A DNA stretch of 64,000 nt from assembly GCA_035651755.1 (NCBI GenBank), contig DASRFA010000013.1, forward strand, positions 124,001 through 188,000, read 5' to 3'. Below the pieces are notes generated by a model. It saw only the letters and a list, made by a program, of their open reading frames with translations. It was not told the DNA's origin and did not search any database. The position numbers and the translations under genes were made by a program. The stretch comes from DASRFA01 sp035651755. GTDB lineage: Bacteria; Desulfobacterota; Binatia; UBA12015. Shown piece after piece: positions 54,922-63,184 of this stretch. Within the stretch, counting starts at the first letter, position 1. Each line of letters opens with the position of its first letter.

Positions 54922-55926
54922 GTGGACGGCGCGCCCCTCCCGGTCGGCCTGATCGGCCTCGGAAAGCACGGGGCGCGCTACTTGACGCACATCCGCGACG
55001 ACGTGCCGGAGCTGCGCGTCGTCGCCGTGAGCCGCCGCGCAGAAGCGGAGGGCCGCGCGGTCGCCGCCGAGCTCGGCGCTCGCTTCCACCACGACCTGCG
55101 CGACTTGATCGCCGACCCGGCCGTGCGCGCGGTGATCGCGGCCGCTCCTCCGAGCGAGAACGCCGCGATCGTGGAGGGCTGCATCCGCTCCGGGAAGCCG
55201 CTCCTCGTCGAGAAGCCGTTCGCGATCGGAGCCGACGAGGCGTTCCGCCTGCGCGACCTCGTGGAGCAGAGCGGCCTCCCGTGCCTCATGGCGCAGACGC
55301 TGCGCTTCTCGGGCGTCGTCCAGGCGGTGCGCGAGCTGCTTCCCGAGGTCGGGGAGATCGGCCAGATCGCGCTCGGACAGACCTTCGAGCCGACCCGCCT
55401 CGACTGGCTCGACGACCCGCGCTCGTCGGGCGGCGGCAACATCCTCCACACCGGCGTCCACATGTTCGACCTCCTGCGCTACTTGACGGGCGGCGAGGTT
55501 TGGGACGTCGCCTGCGTCCTGGAGGCCGTCCACACCCGCCGGACGGAGGACACCTTCGCCGCCGGCATGGCGATCCACGTCGGCGGTCCCGCGGAAAGCC
55601 GCCGCGCCGTGCTCGCCGCCGTGTACGGGTCGCGCGCGACGCAGAGCCGCACGGGCGAGGTGCGGATCGTCGGCGAGAGCGGCCAGATCGTCGCCGACCA
55701 CGTCCACCGCCACGTCGCGCTCGTGAAGGACTGGCGCTGGAGCGCCCTTCCCGACGCGCCCGCGGTCCCGACGGTCCGGGAGGTGCTGCGGCGGTTCCGT
55801 CCGGTCGCCGAGGGCGCGATGGCTCCGCCCGTGACCGTGCGCGACGGCGCCGCGGCGGTCGCGATCGCCGACGCGTGCTATCGCTCGGCGGAGACCGGGC
55901 GTCGCGTCGCGGTCCGCACGGCGTGA
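54922..55926 (+). CDS. Gfo/Idh/MocA family oxidoreductase
   Basis: A 334-residue NAD(P)-dependent oxidoreductase. The Rossmann motif GLIGLGKHGARYLTHIRD is at the N-terminus, then CIRSGKPLLVEKPFAIGADE with the conserved E-K-P (Lys in the active site), and GGGNILHTGVHMFDLLRYLT with the catalytic His region. It probably oxidises or reduces a sugar or polyol. The GTG start is six bases after the crotonase stop. The substrate cannot be inferred. Confidence 0.9.
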   Translation: MDGAPLPVGLIGLGKHGARYLTHIRDDVPELRVVAVSRRAEAEGRAVAAELGARFHHDLRDLIADPAVRAVIAAAPPSENAAIVEGCIRSGKPLLVEKPFAIGADEAFRLRDLVEQSGLPCLMAQTLRFSGVVQAVRELLPEVGEIGQIALGQTFEPTRLDWLDDPRSSGGGNILHTGVHMFDLLRYLTGGEVWDVACVLEAVHTRRTEDTFAAGMAIHVGGPAESRRAVLAAVYGSRATQSRTGEVRIVGESGQIVADHVHRHVALVKDWRWSALPDAPAVPTVREVLRRFRPVAEGAMAPPVTVRDGAAAVAIADACYRSAETGRRVAVRTA

Positions 55927-55966
55927 TCGCGGTGCGGCGCCGCGCGCGCCGGAAGGAGGGCGGGGG

Positions 55967-56260
55967 ATGCCGTTGTTCGTCATCATCGGGTGGGACGGGC
56001 CGCACGGGCTCGAGCGGCGGCCGCACGTTCGACCGCGGCACCTCGAGCACCTGCATCCGCTCGAGCGCGCCGGCCGCGTCTTCATCGCCGGGCCGCTCCT
56101 CGCCGACGACGGCAAGACGCCGCGCGGCAGCTTGATCGTCCTCGAGGCGGCGAGCCTCGACGAGGCGCGCGAGCTCGCGGCGCGCGACCCGTACGTCGTC
56201 GAGCAGGTCTTCGATCGCTACGACGTGCGACCCTTCGCGAAGGTCTTCCCGGAGGGCTGA
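55967..56260 (+). CDS. YCII-domain protein
   Basis: A 97-residue protein of the YCII family (ferredoxin-like fold): FVIIGWDGPHGLERRPHVRP, HLEHLHPLERAGRVFIAGPL then DEARELAARDPYVVEQVFDR. The family includes small enzymes and dimers of uncertain function, often in degradation operons; the conserved Asp in D-P-Y is kept. It follows the oxidoreductase by 40 bases and directly abuts the next gene (its TGA touches the next GTG). Confidence 0.9.
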   Translation: MPLFVIIGWDGPHGLERRPHVRPRHLEHLHPLERAGRVFIAGPLLADDGKTPRGSLIVLEAASLDEARELAARDPYVVEQVFDRYDVRPFAKVFPEG

Positions 56261-57301
56261 GTGGGCGCGATCGGCGAGCGCGAGGAGCTTCCGCACGAGC
56301 CCGGGTCCGACCTCCAGTGGAGCGAGTCGTACGCGTTCCGGCTCTACGACCCGCGCGCGTCGTTCGGCGGGTCCGCGCGCCTCGACGTCCGCCCGAACGA
56401 AGGCGCGATGGAGGTCGAGCTCCACTTCTTCCTGCCCGACGGCGGCTTCGTCGCAGCCCGGCACGTGAAGCCCGAGAGCCGGAACGCCTCCCGTCTCGAG
56501 GTGGGGGGCGTCGAGCTCGAGGCGCTCGAGCCCGGCCGGCGGTGGCGGATCGCGTACGACGGGCCGTCGCACTCGCTCGCGAGCGCGCGCGACGCGGGAA
56601 AGCCGGACGCGTGGCGCGCGTCGCGCATCGAGCGCTTGACGGTGGATCTCGAGTTCGAGGCGCTCCACCCTGCGGCGCCGGGCGGGGAGGCGAGCGCGCT
56701 GGTGCTCGCGGCGCCGACGTCGGCGAGCGATTCGCCGATCGGCCGGGATCCTGCCGGCGCGTTCGAGCAGGCGGGCCGCTGGTCGGGCGTCGTGTGGGTC
56801 TCCGGCGACGAGCATCGGATCGCGGCGCACGGCCAGCGCGAGCGCTGGTGGGGCGTCCTCGACTGGCAGGCGCCGCGGCTCCGGCGCCGCTTCGGAGCCG
56901 CCTTCGGCGACGACTGCGCGATCCTGATCTCCGAGCTGCGCTCGGACGGCGCGGAGCGCCAGGGCGGCTGGATCGCGCGCGACGGGCGGATCGTCGAGAT
57001 CCGCCGCATCGCGGTCGCGGCCGGAGTCGATGGCGGCCCGACCGGCCCGGGCGCCGACGCGGCGGCCCCGCTTCCCGAGCGCTTCTGGTTGCGCTTGACG
57101 GATGCCGACGGCCGCGACCACGAGATCGCGGGCGAGGTGATCGACGTCGCGCCCACCCCGCGCGCCCGGAATGGGCGCGTCTCGCTCCTCTCGGAAGCCG
57201 TCGCGCGCTTCGAGTACGACGGGCGGTCGGGCTGGGGCTTCGCGGAGGCTCTGGCGCCGCTCGCCGGGGCGGCGCCTTCCGCGCGTCGTCCGCCGGGCTG
57301 A
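56261..57301 (+). CDS. conserved hypothetical, lipocalin-like (DUF7064/7065-like)
   Basis: A 346-residue protein with a beta-rich composition. The start SESYAFRLYDPRASFGGSAR then LDVRPNEGAMEVELHFFLPD resembles two-domain lipocalin-like proteins in which a W-x-E-S-x-x-F-x-x-Y-D-P-x-x-x-x-G-G motif opens the first domain; the second half has GRWSGVVWVSGDEHRIAAHG and ERWWGVLDWQ. No catalytic motif is recognised. The GTG start abuts the YCII gene stop without a gap. The last 30 residues are low-complexity. Confidence 0.7.
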   Translation: MGAIGEREELPHEPGSDLQWSESYAFRLYDPRASFGGSARLDVRPNEGAMEVELHFFLPDGGFVAARHVKPESRNASRLEVGGVELEALEPGRRWRIAYDGPSHSLASARDAGKPDAWRASRIERLTVDLEFEALHPAAPGGEASALVLAAPTSASDSPIGRDPAGAFEQAGRWSGVVWVSGDEHRIAAHGQRERWWGVLDWQAPRLRRRFGAAFGDDCAILISELRSDGAERQGGWIARDGRIVEIRRIAVAAGVDGGPTGPGADAAAPLPERFWLRLTDADGRDHEIAGEVIDVAPTPRARNGRVSLLSEAVARFEYDGRSGWGFAEALAPLAGAAPSARRPPG

Positions 57302-57305
57302 TCGC

Positions 57306-57390
57306 AACGACGGAGACGCTTCCCTCGCCCCGTTTGGCAAAGCCAAACGGGGCCGCACTCCTTGCGGGGGTCGCTTCCCTCGCGTCTCGG
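57306..57390 (-). repeat. palindromic repeat family 1, copy D
   Basis: Read on the minus strand: GCGAGGGAAGCGACCCCCGC, AAGGAGTGCG, hairpin GCCCCGTTTGGC TTT GCCAAACGGGGC (a perfect 12-bp stem), then GAGGGAAGCGTCTCCGTCG. It fills the gap between two convergent genes, five bases after one stop codon and ten before the other, the same placement as copy C. Confidence 0.85.
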
Positions 57391-57399
57391 CTTGCGCCC

Positions 57400-58944
57400 C
57401 TAGCTTGGCTCGTGCGGTCCGGAGCTGGCAGCGCCGTCGAGGCGCGCGTCGATCGCGCCGAAGAGGTCGCCGAAGCGGTCGGTCGGATGTCCCGGACCGG
57501 CGATCGCCGCGATCGCCGGGCTGACGTCGTCGCGCGCGACGAGCTGCGGAAGCGCCTCGGCCTCGGCGCGCGCGGCGGCGTACGCATCCGCTGAGCCCGT
57601 CCCCGCGATCGCGTCGAGACCGTTCAGCCCGGCGCGCGCGAGGAGCGACGCCTTGTGCGCCCAGGGCGCGACGTCGGCCGCCAGCGCGCCGTCGGAGATC
57701 CCTCCGATCGCGGCTTCGAGGCCGGCGATCGTCGCGAGCTGGTCGCGCAGCGCCGAGCGGTCGCGCTCGCTCGCGTCCGGCGCGAACGCGGCCGCGATGC
57801 GACCGCCGAGCTCCGGGGCCTCGACGGCCCCCGCGAGGAAGGGATGCCCGCGGTGGAGCTCCGCGAAGTCGCGCAGCGCGGCCGCTCCCGACCCGCCGAC
57901 GTCCCGGACGGCCTTCTCCCATGACGCCTCGGGATCGTAGCCGCGCGGGTCGCGCATGTAGTCGGCCCCGGTCGCGACCGGGACCAGCGTCGCGGCCGGC
58001 TCGATCATGACGTTCATCACGATGCCGCGGGCGGCCGCGTCGAGCTCGCGGTCGCGGCCGGTGTAGGGGCCCATGAAGAGGTCGGTCGGAAAGACGTCGT
58101 TCGCCGGGTAGTTGTCCCAGACGATCACCGGACGGCGCGCGAAGGCGCGGAAGCCCTCCGCATCCGCGCGCGTGATCGAGCTCGAGATCACCTGCGGGCC
58201 GGTCCAGAGGATCGGGACTTCGGGCGCGACGAGCGCCGCGTAGGCGTCGTAGTAGGCGGCCGGCGGGTTGGGCGCGAGGAAGAGCCGGCGGTCGATCGCG
58301 CCCGCCTCCAGATCCGGTCCGGTTCCGGCATAGAGATGGCCGATGAACCAGAGCTCGGAATCGTCGCCGAAGCTCGCGACCAGCGCGTCCACGCGCGCCG
58401 TCAAGCGCGCCTGGAAGTCGGGCTCGGCGAGCGCGTCGGCACCGGCGTCGAAGATGTCGTCGAAGAGGAGGGCGAAGCCGCGGACGCCGGCGTCGTGCAC
58501 GGCCTCGAGCTTCGCGGCCAGCAGATCGAAGTCGGTCGGGTCGTCGGTGCGGTAGGTGATGCCGGGCGAGATCGCGAACGTCAGGCGGACGCCGCTGTGG
58601 TCGCCCGCGGTCGCGAGCTCGGCGAAGTCCGCGAGCTCGGCGTCGCTGTACGGCTCGCGCCACTGATCGCGATGCTTCGGGTCGCTCTTCGGCGCGTACA
58701 CGTACGCGTTCATGCCGCGCTCGCCGATGAAGCGGATGACGCGCGCGCGCTCGGCCGTCGTGTACGGGCGCCCGTAGAAGCCCTCGATCACGCCGCGCAC
58801 GGCGAAGGCGTCCCCGTCGCCGGGCGACCGGTCGCTGCACGCGGCCGTCGCGGCCGCGGCGGCGAGCGCGGTCGCGACGCGGAAGACCGCGCGCCGCCGG
58901 CGGCGGGCGGCCGGCGAGGCGGGGAGCCATCGGCGGGCGGCCAT
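57400..58944 (-). CDS. GH84 beta-N-acetylglucosaminidase-like lipoprotein
   Basis: A 514-residue protein; the N-terminus RVATALAAAAATAACS ends in the lipobox TAAC near residue 36, so it is exported and lipid-anchored. The catalytic domain starts VRGVIEGFYGRPYTTAERAR, NAYVYAPKSDPKHRDQWREP, and FALLFDDIFDAG with the tandem Asp residues of GH84 (hyaluronidase/O-GlcNAcase family). Further on is PVIVWDNYPANDVFPTDLFM. It should release GlcNAc from glycans outside the cytoplasm. The ATG giving MAARRWLP is chosen over an upstream in-frame one lacking signal-peptide character. Confidence 0.88.
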   Translation of the reverse strand: MAARRWLPASPAARRRRRAVFRVATALAAAAATAACSDRSPGDGDAFAVRGVIEGFYGRPYTTAERARVIRFIGERGMNAYVYAPKSDPKHRDQWREPYSDAELADFAELATAGDHSGVRLTFAISPGITYRTDDPTDFDLLAAKLEAVHDAGVRGFALLFDDIFDAGADALAEPDFQARLTARVDALVASFGDDSELWFIGHLYAGTGPDLEAGAIDRRLFLAPNPPAAYYDAYAALVAPEVPILWTGPQVISSSITRADAEGFRAFARRPVIVWDNYPANDVFPTDLFMGPYTGRDRELDAAARGIVMNVMIEPAATLVPVATGADYMRDPRGYDPEASWEKAVRDVGGSGAAALRDFAELHRGHPFLAGAVEAPELGGRIAAAFAPDASERDRSALRDQLATIAGLEAAIGGISDGALAADVAPWAHKASLLARAGLNGLDAIAGTGSADAYAAARAEAEALPQLVARDDVSPAIAAIAGPGHPTDRFGDLFGAIDARLDGAASSGPHEPS

Positions 58945-59053
58945 GGCGCGCGCGCTTAGCACGCCGGCGTCCTCGCCCGGAAGCCCGAAGCGCGGTGGGC
59001 GGAACGTCGGCTCGAACGCGGCTCGGGGCGGACCGGGTCTCCGACCCGGGCGG

Positions 59054-59158
59054 TCAGGTCCTGGGTCGCCGCCTGCGATTTCCGAGGAGCATGAGGCCGA
59101 CCCCGAAGCCGGCCACGAGACACAGAAGGAGCGGATCCACGAGCTGCACGTCGACCAT
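59054..59158 (-). CDS. possible small membrane protein (34 aa)
   Basis: A short frame with one hydrophobic helix followed by a basic tail: MVDVQLVDPLLLCLVAGFGV then GLMLLGNRRRRPRT. The ATG is preceded at nine bases by GGAGAGGGG, a strong ribosome-binding site. The composition resembles small single-span membrane proteins or sorting tails. It lies between the GH84 and phosphoesterase genes, on the same strand. Without homologues it remains a candidate. Confidence 0.4.
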   Translation of the reverse strand: MVDVQLVDPLLLCLVAGFGVGLMLLGNRRRRPRT

Positions 59159-59251
59159 GAACGGGTTCCCCTCTCCGAAGGCCCCTGGAAGCGGATTCGG
59201 GTATATGCCCGCATTCTGCGGGTCGACAGACCGTAGAAATGCGTGGAAACG

Positions 59252-60445
59252 CTATGCCGCGACCCGCGGCTCGGGCTCGCGTACGCCGAGCGCGGGCCGC
59301 AGCACGATCTCCGTGATCTCCGACGGCGCGGCGAGCCGCATCGGCGGTCCCCAGAAGCCGGTGCCGCAGCTGACGATCAGCTTCGCGCCGTCGCGCTCGT
59401 ACTCGCCGGCGAGGAATCGCACGACGAGGCGCACGAAGTAGCCGAACGGCCAGATCTGCCCGCCGTGCGTGTGGCCCGACAGCTGGAGGTCCACGCCGAG
59501 GCGCGCGGCCGTGCGGAACGTCGTCGGGTCGTGCGCGAGGAGGACGACCGCGCGCTCGGGATCGCGGCCCGCGAGCGCGCGCGGCACGTCTTCGCCGTGG
59601 TCGCCGCCGAAGAGGTAGGCGCGATGGTCGTCGACGCCGGCGAGGTCGAAGCGGTCGCCGCGGTGCTCGATGGTGACGCGCTCGTTCCGGAGCACGCGCC
59701 ACCCGAAGCGCGCGACGTGCTCGATCCAGCGATCGGCACCGGAGTAGTAGTCGTGGTTTCCCGTCACGAAGAAGACGCCGTGGCGCGCGCGCAGGTGCGC
59801 GAACGGCGCGACGTGGTCGGCGAGGTCCTCGGGAGCGCCGTCGACCAGGTCGCCGGTGACCGCGATGAGATCCGCGTCGAGCGCGTTCACGCGCTCGACG
59901 ACGTGCTCGGCGAAGCGGCGGTCCAGGATTGCGCCGATGTGCACGTCCGAGATCTGCGCGATGCGGAACCCGTCCAGGCCGGCGGGCCAGCGATCGAGCC
60001 GGACGGTCACGCGGCGGAGCGCCGGATGGCGGAGCCCGGATGCGATGGCGGTGCCGCCGGCCGCGAGCGCGACCAGCACGACGGCCGCAGCCTGCGCGCG
60101 GGCGACCGCCAGCGTGGCCGCCGGCGTCGCGGGGATCGCGGCTCCGATGATCGCAAGCACGACGTTCGACGCCCCGATCCCCACGATCAGGAGCAGCGCG
60201 AGCCCCATGTAGAGGAACCCCGGCCAAGCGAGCCAGCGCGACCGCCGCGCGCCCGCGAAGTGCTCGACGATCGGCTGGAAGAACGGCAGCGACCCGAGGA
60301 ACGCGACCGCCGTCGTGAGCAGCGAGGTCGCGGGCTCACCCCAGGCCGGCGCAAAGACGAGCCGCCGCAGGATGTACGCGTTGCCCGACACCCACACCGA
60401 CAGCACGACGGCGAGCAGGACGAGCCCAGCCAGGATCTTCCGCAT
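59252..60445 (-). CDS. membrane-anchored calcineurin-like metallophosphoesterase
   Basis: A 397-residue protein with several N-terminal membrane helices (IEH to ~150: KILAGLVLLAVVLSVWVSGN, MGLALLLIVGIGASNVVLAI, AAAVVLVALAAGGTAIASGL) and a C-terminal phosphoesterase domain: ISDVHIGAILD, AVTGDLVDGAPED, VTGNHDYYSGADRW and LSGHTHGGQIWPFGYF, giving the full D-x-H, G-D, G-N-H-D and G-H-x-H set for two metals. This is the YkuE-type arrangement; the substrate may be a lipid-linked or cyclic phosphate. It ends at 59252, close to the small membrane ORF. Confidence 0.93.
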   Translation of the reverse strand: MRKILAGLVLLAVVLSVWVSGNAYILRRLVFAPAWGEPATSLLTTAVAFLGSLPFFQPIVEHFAGARRSRWLAWPGFLYMGLALLLIVGIGASNVVLAIIGAAIPATPAATLAVARAQAAAVVLVALAAGGTAIASGLRHPALRRVTVRLDRWPAGLDGFRIAQISDVHIGAILDRRFAEHVVERVNALDADLIAVTGDLVDGAPEDLADHVAPFAHLRARHGVFFVTGNHDYYSGADRWIEHVARFGWRVLRNERVTIEHRGDRFDLAGVDDHRAYLFGGDHGEDVPRALAGRDPERAVVLLAHDPTTFRTAARLGVDLQLSGHTHGGQIWPFGYFVRLVVRFLAGEYERDGAKLIVSCGTGFWGPPMRLAAPSEITEIVLRPALGVREPEPRVAA

Positions 60446-60602
60446 TCCACCCGCGCCACGAAGGCGCCGTTTCGAGCCTACGCGAAAACAGGCGCGAATT
60501 CATCACTTCGCGAACCGTCCCTCACCGAGCCGCCTCCGCGTCCGCCGGCCCCCCGCCGCGCTCCACCAGGAGTCGCCGCGGGGCGCTTCGCGCGACCGCC
60601 GC

Positions 60603-60866
60603 TCAGGCCGGGCCGCCATGGCGCGCGGGCGGCCGCGCCGGCGACGTCGCCGCACGCGTCGGCTCGGCCGTGTCGAGGTAGAAGAGCTGGTTGACCGAGA
60701 CGCCGAGCGCGTTCGCGATGCGAAGCGCAGTGACGAGCGTCGGCTTCACGCGGCCGTTCTTGATGCGGTTGAGATGGCCCTGGTCCAGGCGCGCGACCAT
60801 CGCGACCTCTCCCTCCGCCAGCCCTCGCTCGTGCAGAACCCGGTTCAGTCGGTTGCGCAAGGTCAT
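60603..60866 (-). CDS. XRE-family HTH protein (87 aa)
   Basis: A small regulator: MTLRNRLNRVLHERGLAEGE then VAMVARLDQGHLNRIKNGRV and KPTLVTALRIANALGVSVNQ, a typical XRE helix-turn-helix with the trailing L-x-x-x-L/V-F segment. The ATG has the Shine-Dalgarno GAGGAGGATC. It is divergent from the padR gene, with a 308-base region between them that includes an AT-rich palindrome. The Pro/Ala-rich tail after LDTAEPTRAA is probably unstructured. Confidence 0.88.
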   Translation of the reverse strand: MTLRNRLNRVLHERGLAEGEVAMVARLDQGHLNRIKNGRVKPTLVTALRIANALGVSVNQLFYLDTAEPTRAATSPARPPARHGGPA

Positions 60867-61174
60867 GCGATCCTCCTCCTCGGTCGTGCGACCGGCCTCC
60901 CATCGAATGCTCCTAGAGCACGACCGGCGATGCGCGCGTAAGTCGCGTGTGACTATTCCGCACGGATGGCGGCCGCCGATCGACGCGCGCGCCTGCATGC
61001 GCCGCATCCGTCCGGCGTGCATGCATTCCTCGACTCCATTCGGTCGACGCTTGAACCGGACGCGTCCGGCTTCCCATTGTGTCGCCAAAATTTGGTCGAA
61101 CGACGATTCGACGCGTGCAACCGGCGCGCGCGCCGGACGGGAATGGCGCCCGGCCGACCCGAGAGGAAGAGAGG
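60867..61174. other. divergent regulatory region between XRE and PadR genes
   Basis: About 300 bases with no gene I can support. The right part (61020-61120) has the lowest G+C of the neighbourhood and includes CCAAAATTTGG, a perfect palindrome (61085-61095). Promoters for one or both regulators probably lie here; no complete -35/-10 pair is seen. Confidence 0.5.
61085..61095. promoter_or_regulatory. AT-rich palindrome CCAAAATTTGG, possible PadR operator
   Basis: Five-base arms CCAAA and TTTGG around A, in a locally AT-rich spot 80 bases upstream of the PadR gene and between two divergent regulators. The symmetry and position suggest an autoregulatory site; there is no experimental or family-specific consensus to confirm it. 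Confidence 0.35.
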
Positions 61175-61717
61175 ATGGCGATCAGGTTCGCGGTGCTCGC
61201 GCTCCTCGCCGAGGCGCCGCTCCACGGGTACGCGGTGCACGCGCTCTGCGAGGAGCGGCTCGGCGACTTCTTCGACCTGAGCTACGGGCAGGTCTACCAG
61301 GTCCTGACGGCGCTCGAGCGGCAGGGGCTCGTGCTGGCGACGCGCGCGCGCGTCGGCCGGCGGCCGTGGCGCAAGGTGTACGATGCGACGCCGTCGGGAC
61401 GCGAGGTGCTCGAGCGCTGGCTCCGCGGCCATCGGGTGCGACCGCGCGCGTTCCGCGACGATTTCTACCTCCGGCTCTACTTCGCCGCGGCGTCGCGTCC
61501 GAGGGACATCGGCCGCATCGTGTCCGAGCAGATCGCTCGCGCGGAATCCGACGTGCTCGCGCTGCGCACGCGGCTCGAGGCCGTGCGCGGCGCGGCACGC
61601 GCGCCGGACGCCGTGCGCCGGTCGTTCCTGGAGGCGGCGGTCCTGCACGCGGAGGCGACGGTGCGCGCGCTCGAGCGAACGCGCGAAGCGCTCCGCGCGT
61701 TCGCCTCTATTGCATGA
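61175..61717 (+). CDS. PadR-family transcriptional regulator
   Basis: A 180-residue regulator: winged-helix domain MAIRFAVLALLAEAPLHGYA then VHALCEERLGDFFDLSYGQV and VLTALERQGLVLATRAR, the canonical PadR N-terminus, followed by the C-terminal helical dimerisation domain (LRTRLEAVRGAARAPDA). PadR proteins repress genes for detoxification or membrane proteins. ATG is preceded by GAGGAAGAGAGG. Its end overlaps the convergent apaG gene by 11 bases. Confidence 0.92.
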   Translation: MAIRFAVLALLAEAPLHGYAVHALCEERLGDFFDLSYGQVYQVLTALERQGLVLATRARVGRRPWRKVYDATPSGREVLERWLRGHRVRPRAFRDDFYLRLYFAAASRPRDIGRIVSEQIARAESDVLALRTRLEAVRGAARAPDAVRRSFLEAAVLHAEATVRALERTREALRAFASIA

Positions 61718-62090
61718 CGCCGGGCATCCGCAGGCTGAAGCGCGGGATCTGCGCGTGGAAGATCCGGCCGCCCGACTCGTGCATCTCGTACGTGCCTTCC
61801 ATCGTGCCGACCGGCGTCGTGAGCACGGCGCCGCTCGTGTAGCGATGCACGTCGCCCTGGTCGAGGACCGGCTGCTCCCCGACGACTCCCGGCCCTTCCA
61901 CCTCCTCGACCTTCCCGTTCCCGTCCGTGATGATCCAGTGGCGGCGGCGGAGCTGGACGCGGGTCGAGCCCTCGTTGGCGATCGTGACGAAGTACGCGAA
62001 GGCGTAGCGATCGTCCTCCGGAGACGAGTGCTCGGGGAGATACGTGCACTCGACGGTGACACGGATCCCCTCGGTGATCGCCGTCGCCAT
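61707..62090 (-). CDS. apaG: ApaG family protein
   Basis: A 127-residue protein made of one ApaG (DUF525) domain, a fibronectin-type-III-like fold: IRVTVECTYLPEHSSPEDDR, YAFAYFVTIANEGSTRVQLR, RRHWIITDGNGKVEEVEGPG and GTYEMHESGGRIFHAQIPRF. ApaG is linked to cobalt/magnesium tolerance in enterobacteria and to peptide binding in F-box relatives; the role here is not shown. The ATG giving MATAITEGIR is used. It overlaps padR tail-to-tail. Confidence 0.95.
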   Translation of the reverse strand: MATAITEGIRVTVECTYLPEHSSPEDDRYAFAYFVTIANEGSTRVQLRRRHWIITDGNGKVEEVEGPGVVGEQPVLDQGDVHRYTSGAVLTTPVGTMEGTYEMHESGGRIFHAQIPRFSLRMPGVMQ

Positions 62091-62299
62091 CGGCACCGAT
62101 CGGTAGGCCAGCAGTCCAGGGACGTCAATCCCTCGACGCGGCGCGCGGGCACCGGCTTTCCGCCGGATTGTCTCTATCCTGCGCCCCGCGTGCGGTGATA
62201 CGCGACCGGCCAAGGGGCTCGCGTCGGGGCGTGTGTGAAGCGCCGCGCGGGAACCCGTGGGCGCGATGGAGCGCACCCGCCTCGGGCGCGAGGGCCGTC

Positions 62300-62482
62300 A
62301 TGGAGGACTTGCACGAGATCGCGCATCGTCACGGCTACGGCGAGACCGTGTGCGTCGACTGCGGCGGCGGAGCGCTGCGATTCTGTCCGACGTGCGGCGG
62401 CACCGGGCGGCTCTGGGTGCGCGAAGGCGAGCCGCTCCGGACCGACCGCGAGCTGATCGCGCTCGATCGCTGGCGCCGTTGA
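62300..62482 (+). CDS. small zinc-knuckle protein (60 aa)
   Basis: Encodes MEDLHEIAHRHGYGETVCVD then CGGGALRFCPTCGGTGRLWV. Two C-x2-C-G pairs (CVDCGG, CPTCGG) resemble a single DnaJ-type zinc knuckle. Small proteins like this occur widely; function is unknown. The ATG follows GCGCGAGGGCC. It lies between apaG and two convergent exported proteins and is followed by a hairpin at 62499-62529. Confidence 0.6.
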   Translation: MEDLHEIAHRHGYGETVCVDCGGGALRFCPTCGGTGRLWVREGEPLRTDRELIALDRWRR

Positions 62483-62498
62483 GCACGGATTGCGGCTT

Positions 62499-62529
62499 GC
62501 CGGCTGCCGCCGTTCGAGCGGCAGCCGGC
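62499..62529. terminator. hairpin between convergent genes
   Basis: A perfect 12-bp stem, GCCGGCTGCCGC, loop CGTTCGA, GCGGCAGCCGGC. It lies between the zinc-knuckle gene and the convergent exported-protein gene. There is no T tract, so it may act as a bidirectional, weak or structure-dependent terminator. Confidence 0.5.
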
Positions 62530-62576
62530 AGTCAACGCTGGCCAGCCCCGGTGCGGAGGCGGCCGCAGATCGGGCG

Positions 62577-63125
62577 CTAGCAGGGTGGGATCAACGGATC
62601 GGTATCGTCGACCCGCTTGAACGTGTTCCACTTACAGCTCTGCTGAGAGCCGTCTTCCGCGTAGACCAAGGAGAAGCCCGTGGCCAGCTTGTCGAGAACG
62701 GTGCCCACCAGATTGAACACGAAGTTCGCGTGCACCATCTCGGAGCCGACGGGCAGATCGGCGAGCCCCGGCGTCGCGGGCGCGGTCGGACAGCTCGCGA
62801 ACGTCGCGACCGCCTTCTGTGTCTTGACGCTATTCCCCGCCTCGTCGAGGACGATTCCGCTGTAGTATCGATTGTTCTCGACGAAGTACATGTGGTGGAG
62901 CGTCGGATCGCCGCTGTCCTGGCTGATCTTCACGGTGAGGTTCTTCATCTTGCCGGTCTTGTCGGTATCGCCGGCCGACGTGACGAACGTGCAGGTCTCG
63001 TTTCCGACCCACGTCCCGGTCAAGCTGACGGCGTGCGCGCTCGGGGCGAGCAAGCCGACACACGTGAACGCGAGCGCTGCCCCTCCGAGGGTACTCGCGA
63101 GTCGGTTCCCGAGGAGTCGCTTCAT
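62577..63125 (-). CDS. exported protein, tandem paralogue 1 (ends in Cys)
   Basis: A 182-residue protein with signal peptide (LGGAALAFTCVGLLAPSAHA) ending about residue 31. Mature sequence SLTGTWVGNETCTFVTSAGD then MKNLTVKISQDSGDPTLHHM, with repeating G-T-W-x-G and aromatic residues suggesting a small beta-barrel or lipocalin fold. It ends SCKWNTFKRVDDTDPLIPPC, terminating in cysteine. The next gene upstream (63185-63685) is the same family, with the same LxGTWxGxxTC start and CKWN...C end. Function is unknown; terminal Cys could pair with the internal ones. Confidence 0.8.
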   Translation of the reverse strand: MKRLLGNRLASTLGGAALAFTCVGLLAPSAHAVSLTGTWVGNETCTFVTSAGDTDKTGKMKNLTVKISQDSGDPTLHHMYFVENNRYYSGIVLDEAGNSVKTQKAVATFASCPTAPATPGLADLPVGSEMVHANFVFNLVGTVLDKLATGFSLVYAEDGSQQSCKWNTFKRVDDTDPLIPPC

Positions 63126-63184
63126 CGCAGATCCGCCTTTCTCGATTGCTGCTGGCGTGGCGGCGAGGCGTGCTCGATTTCGGG

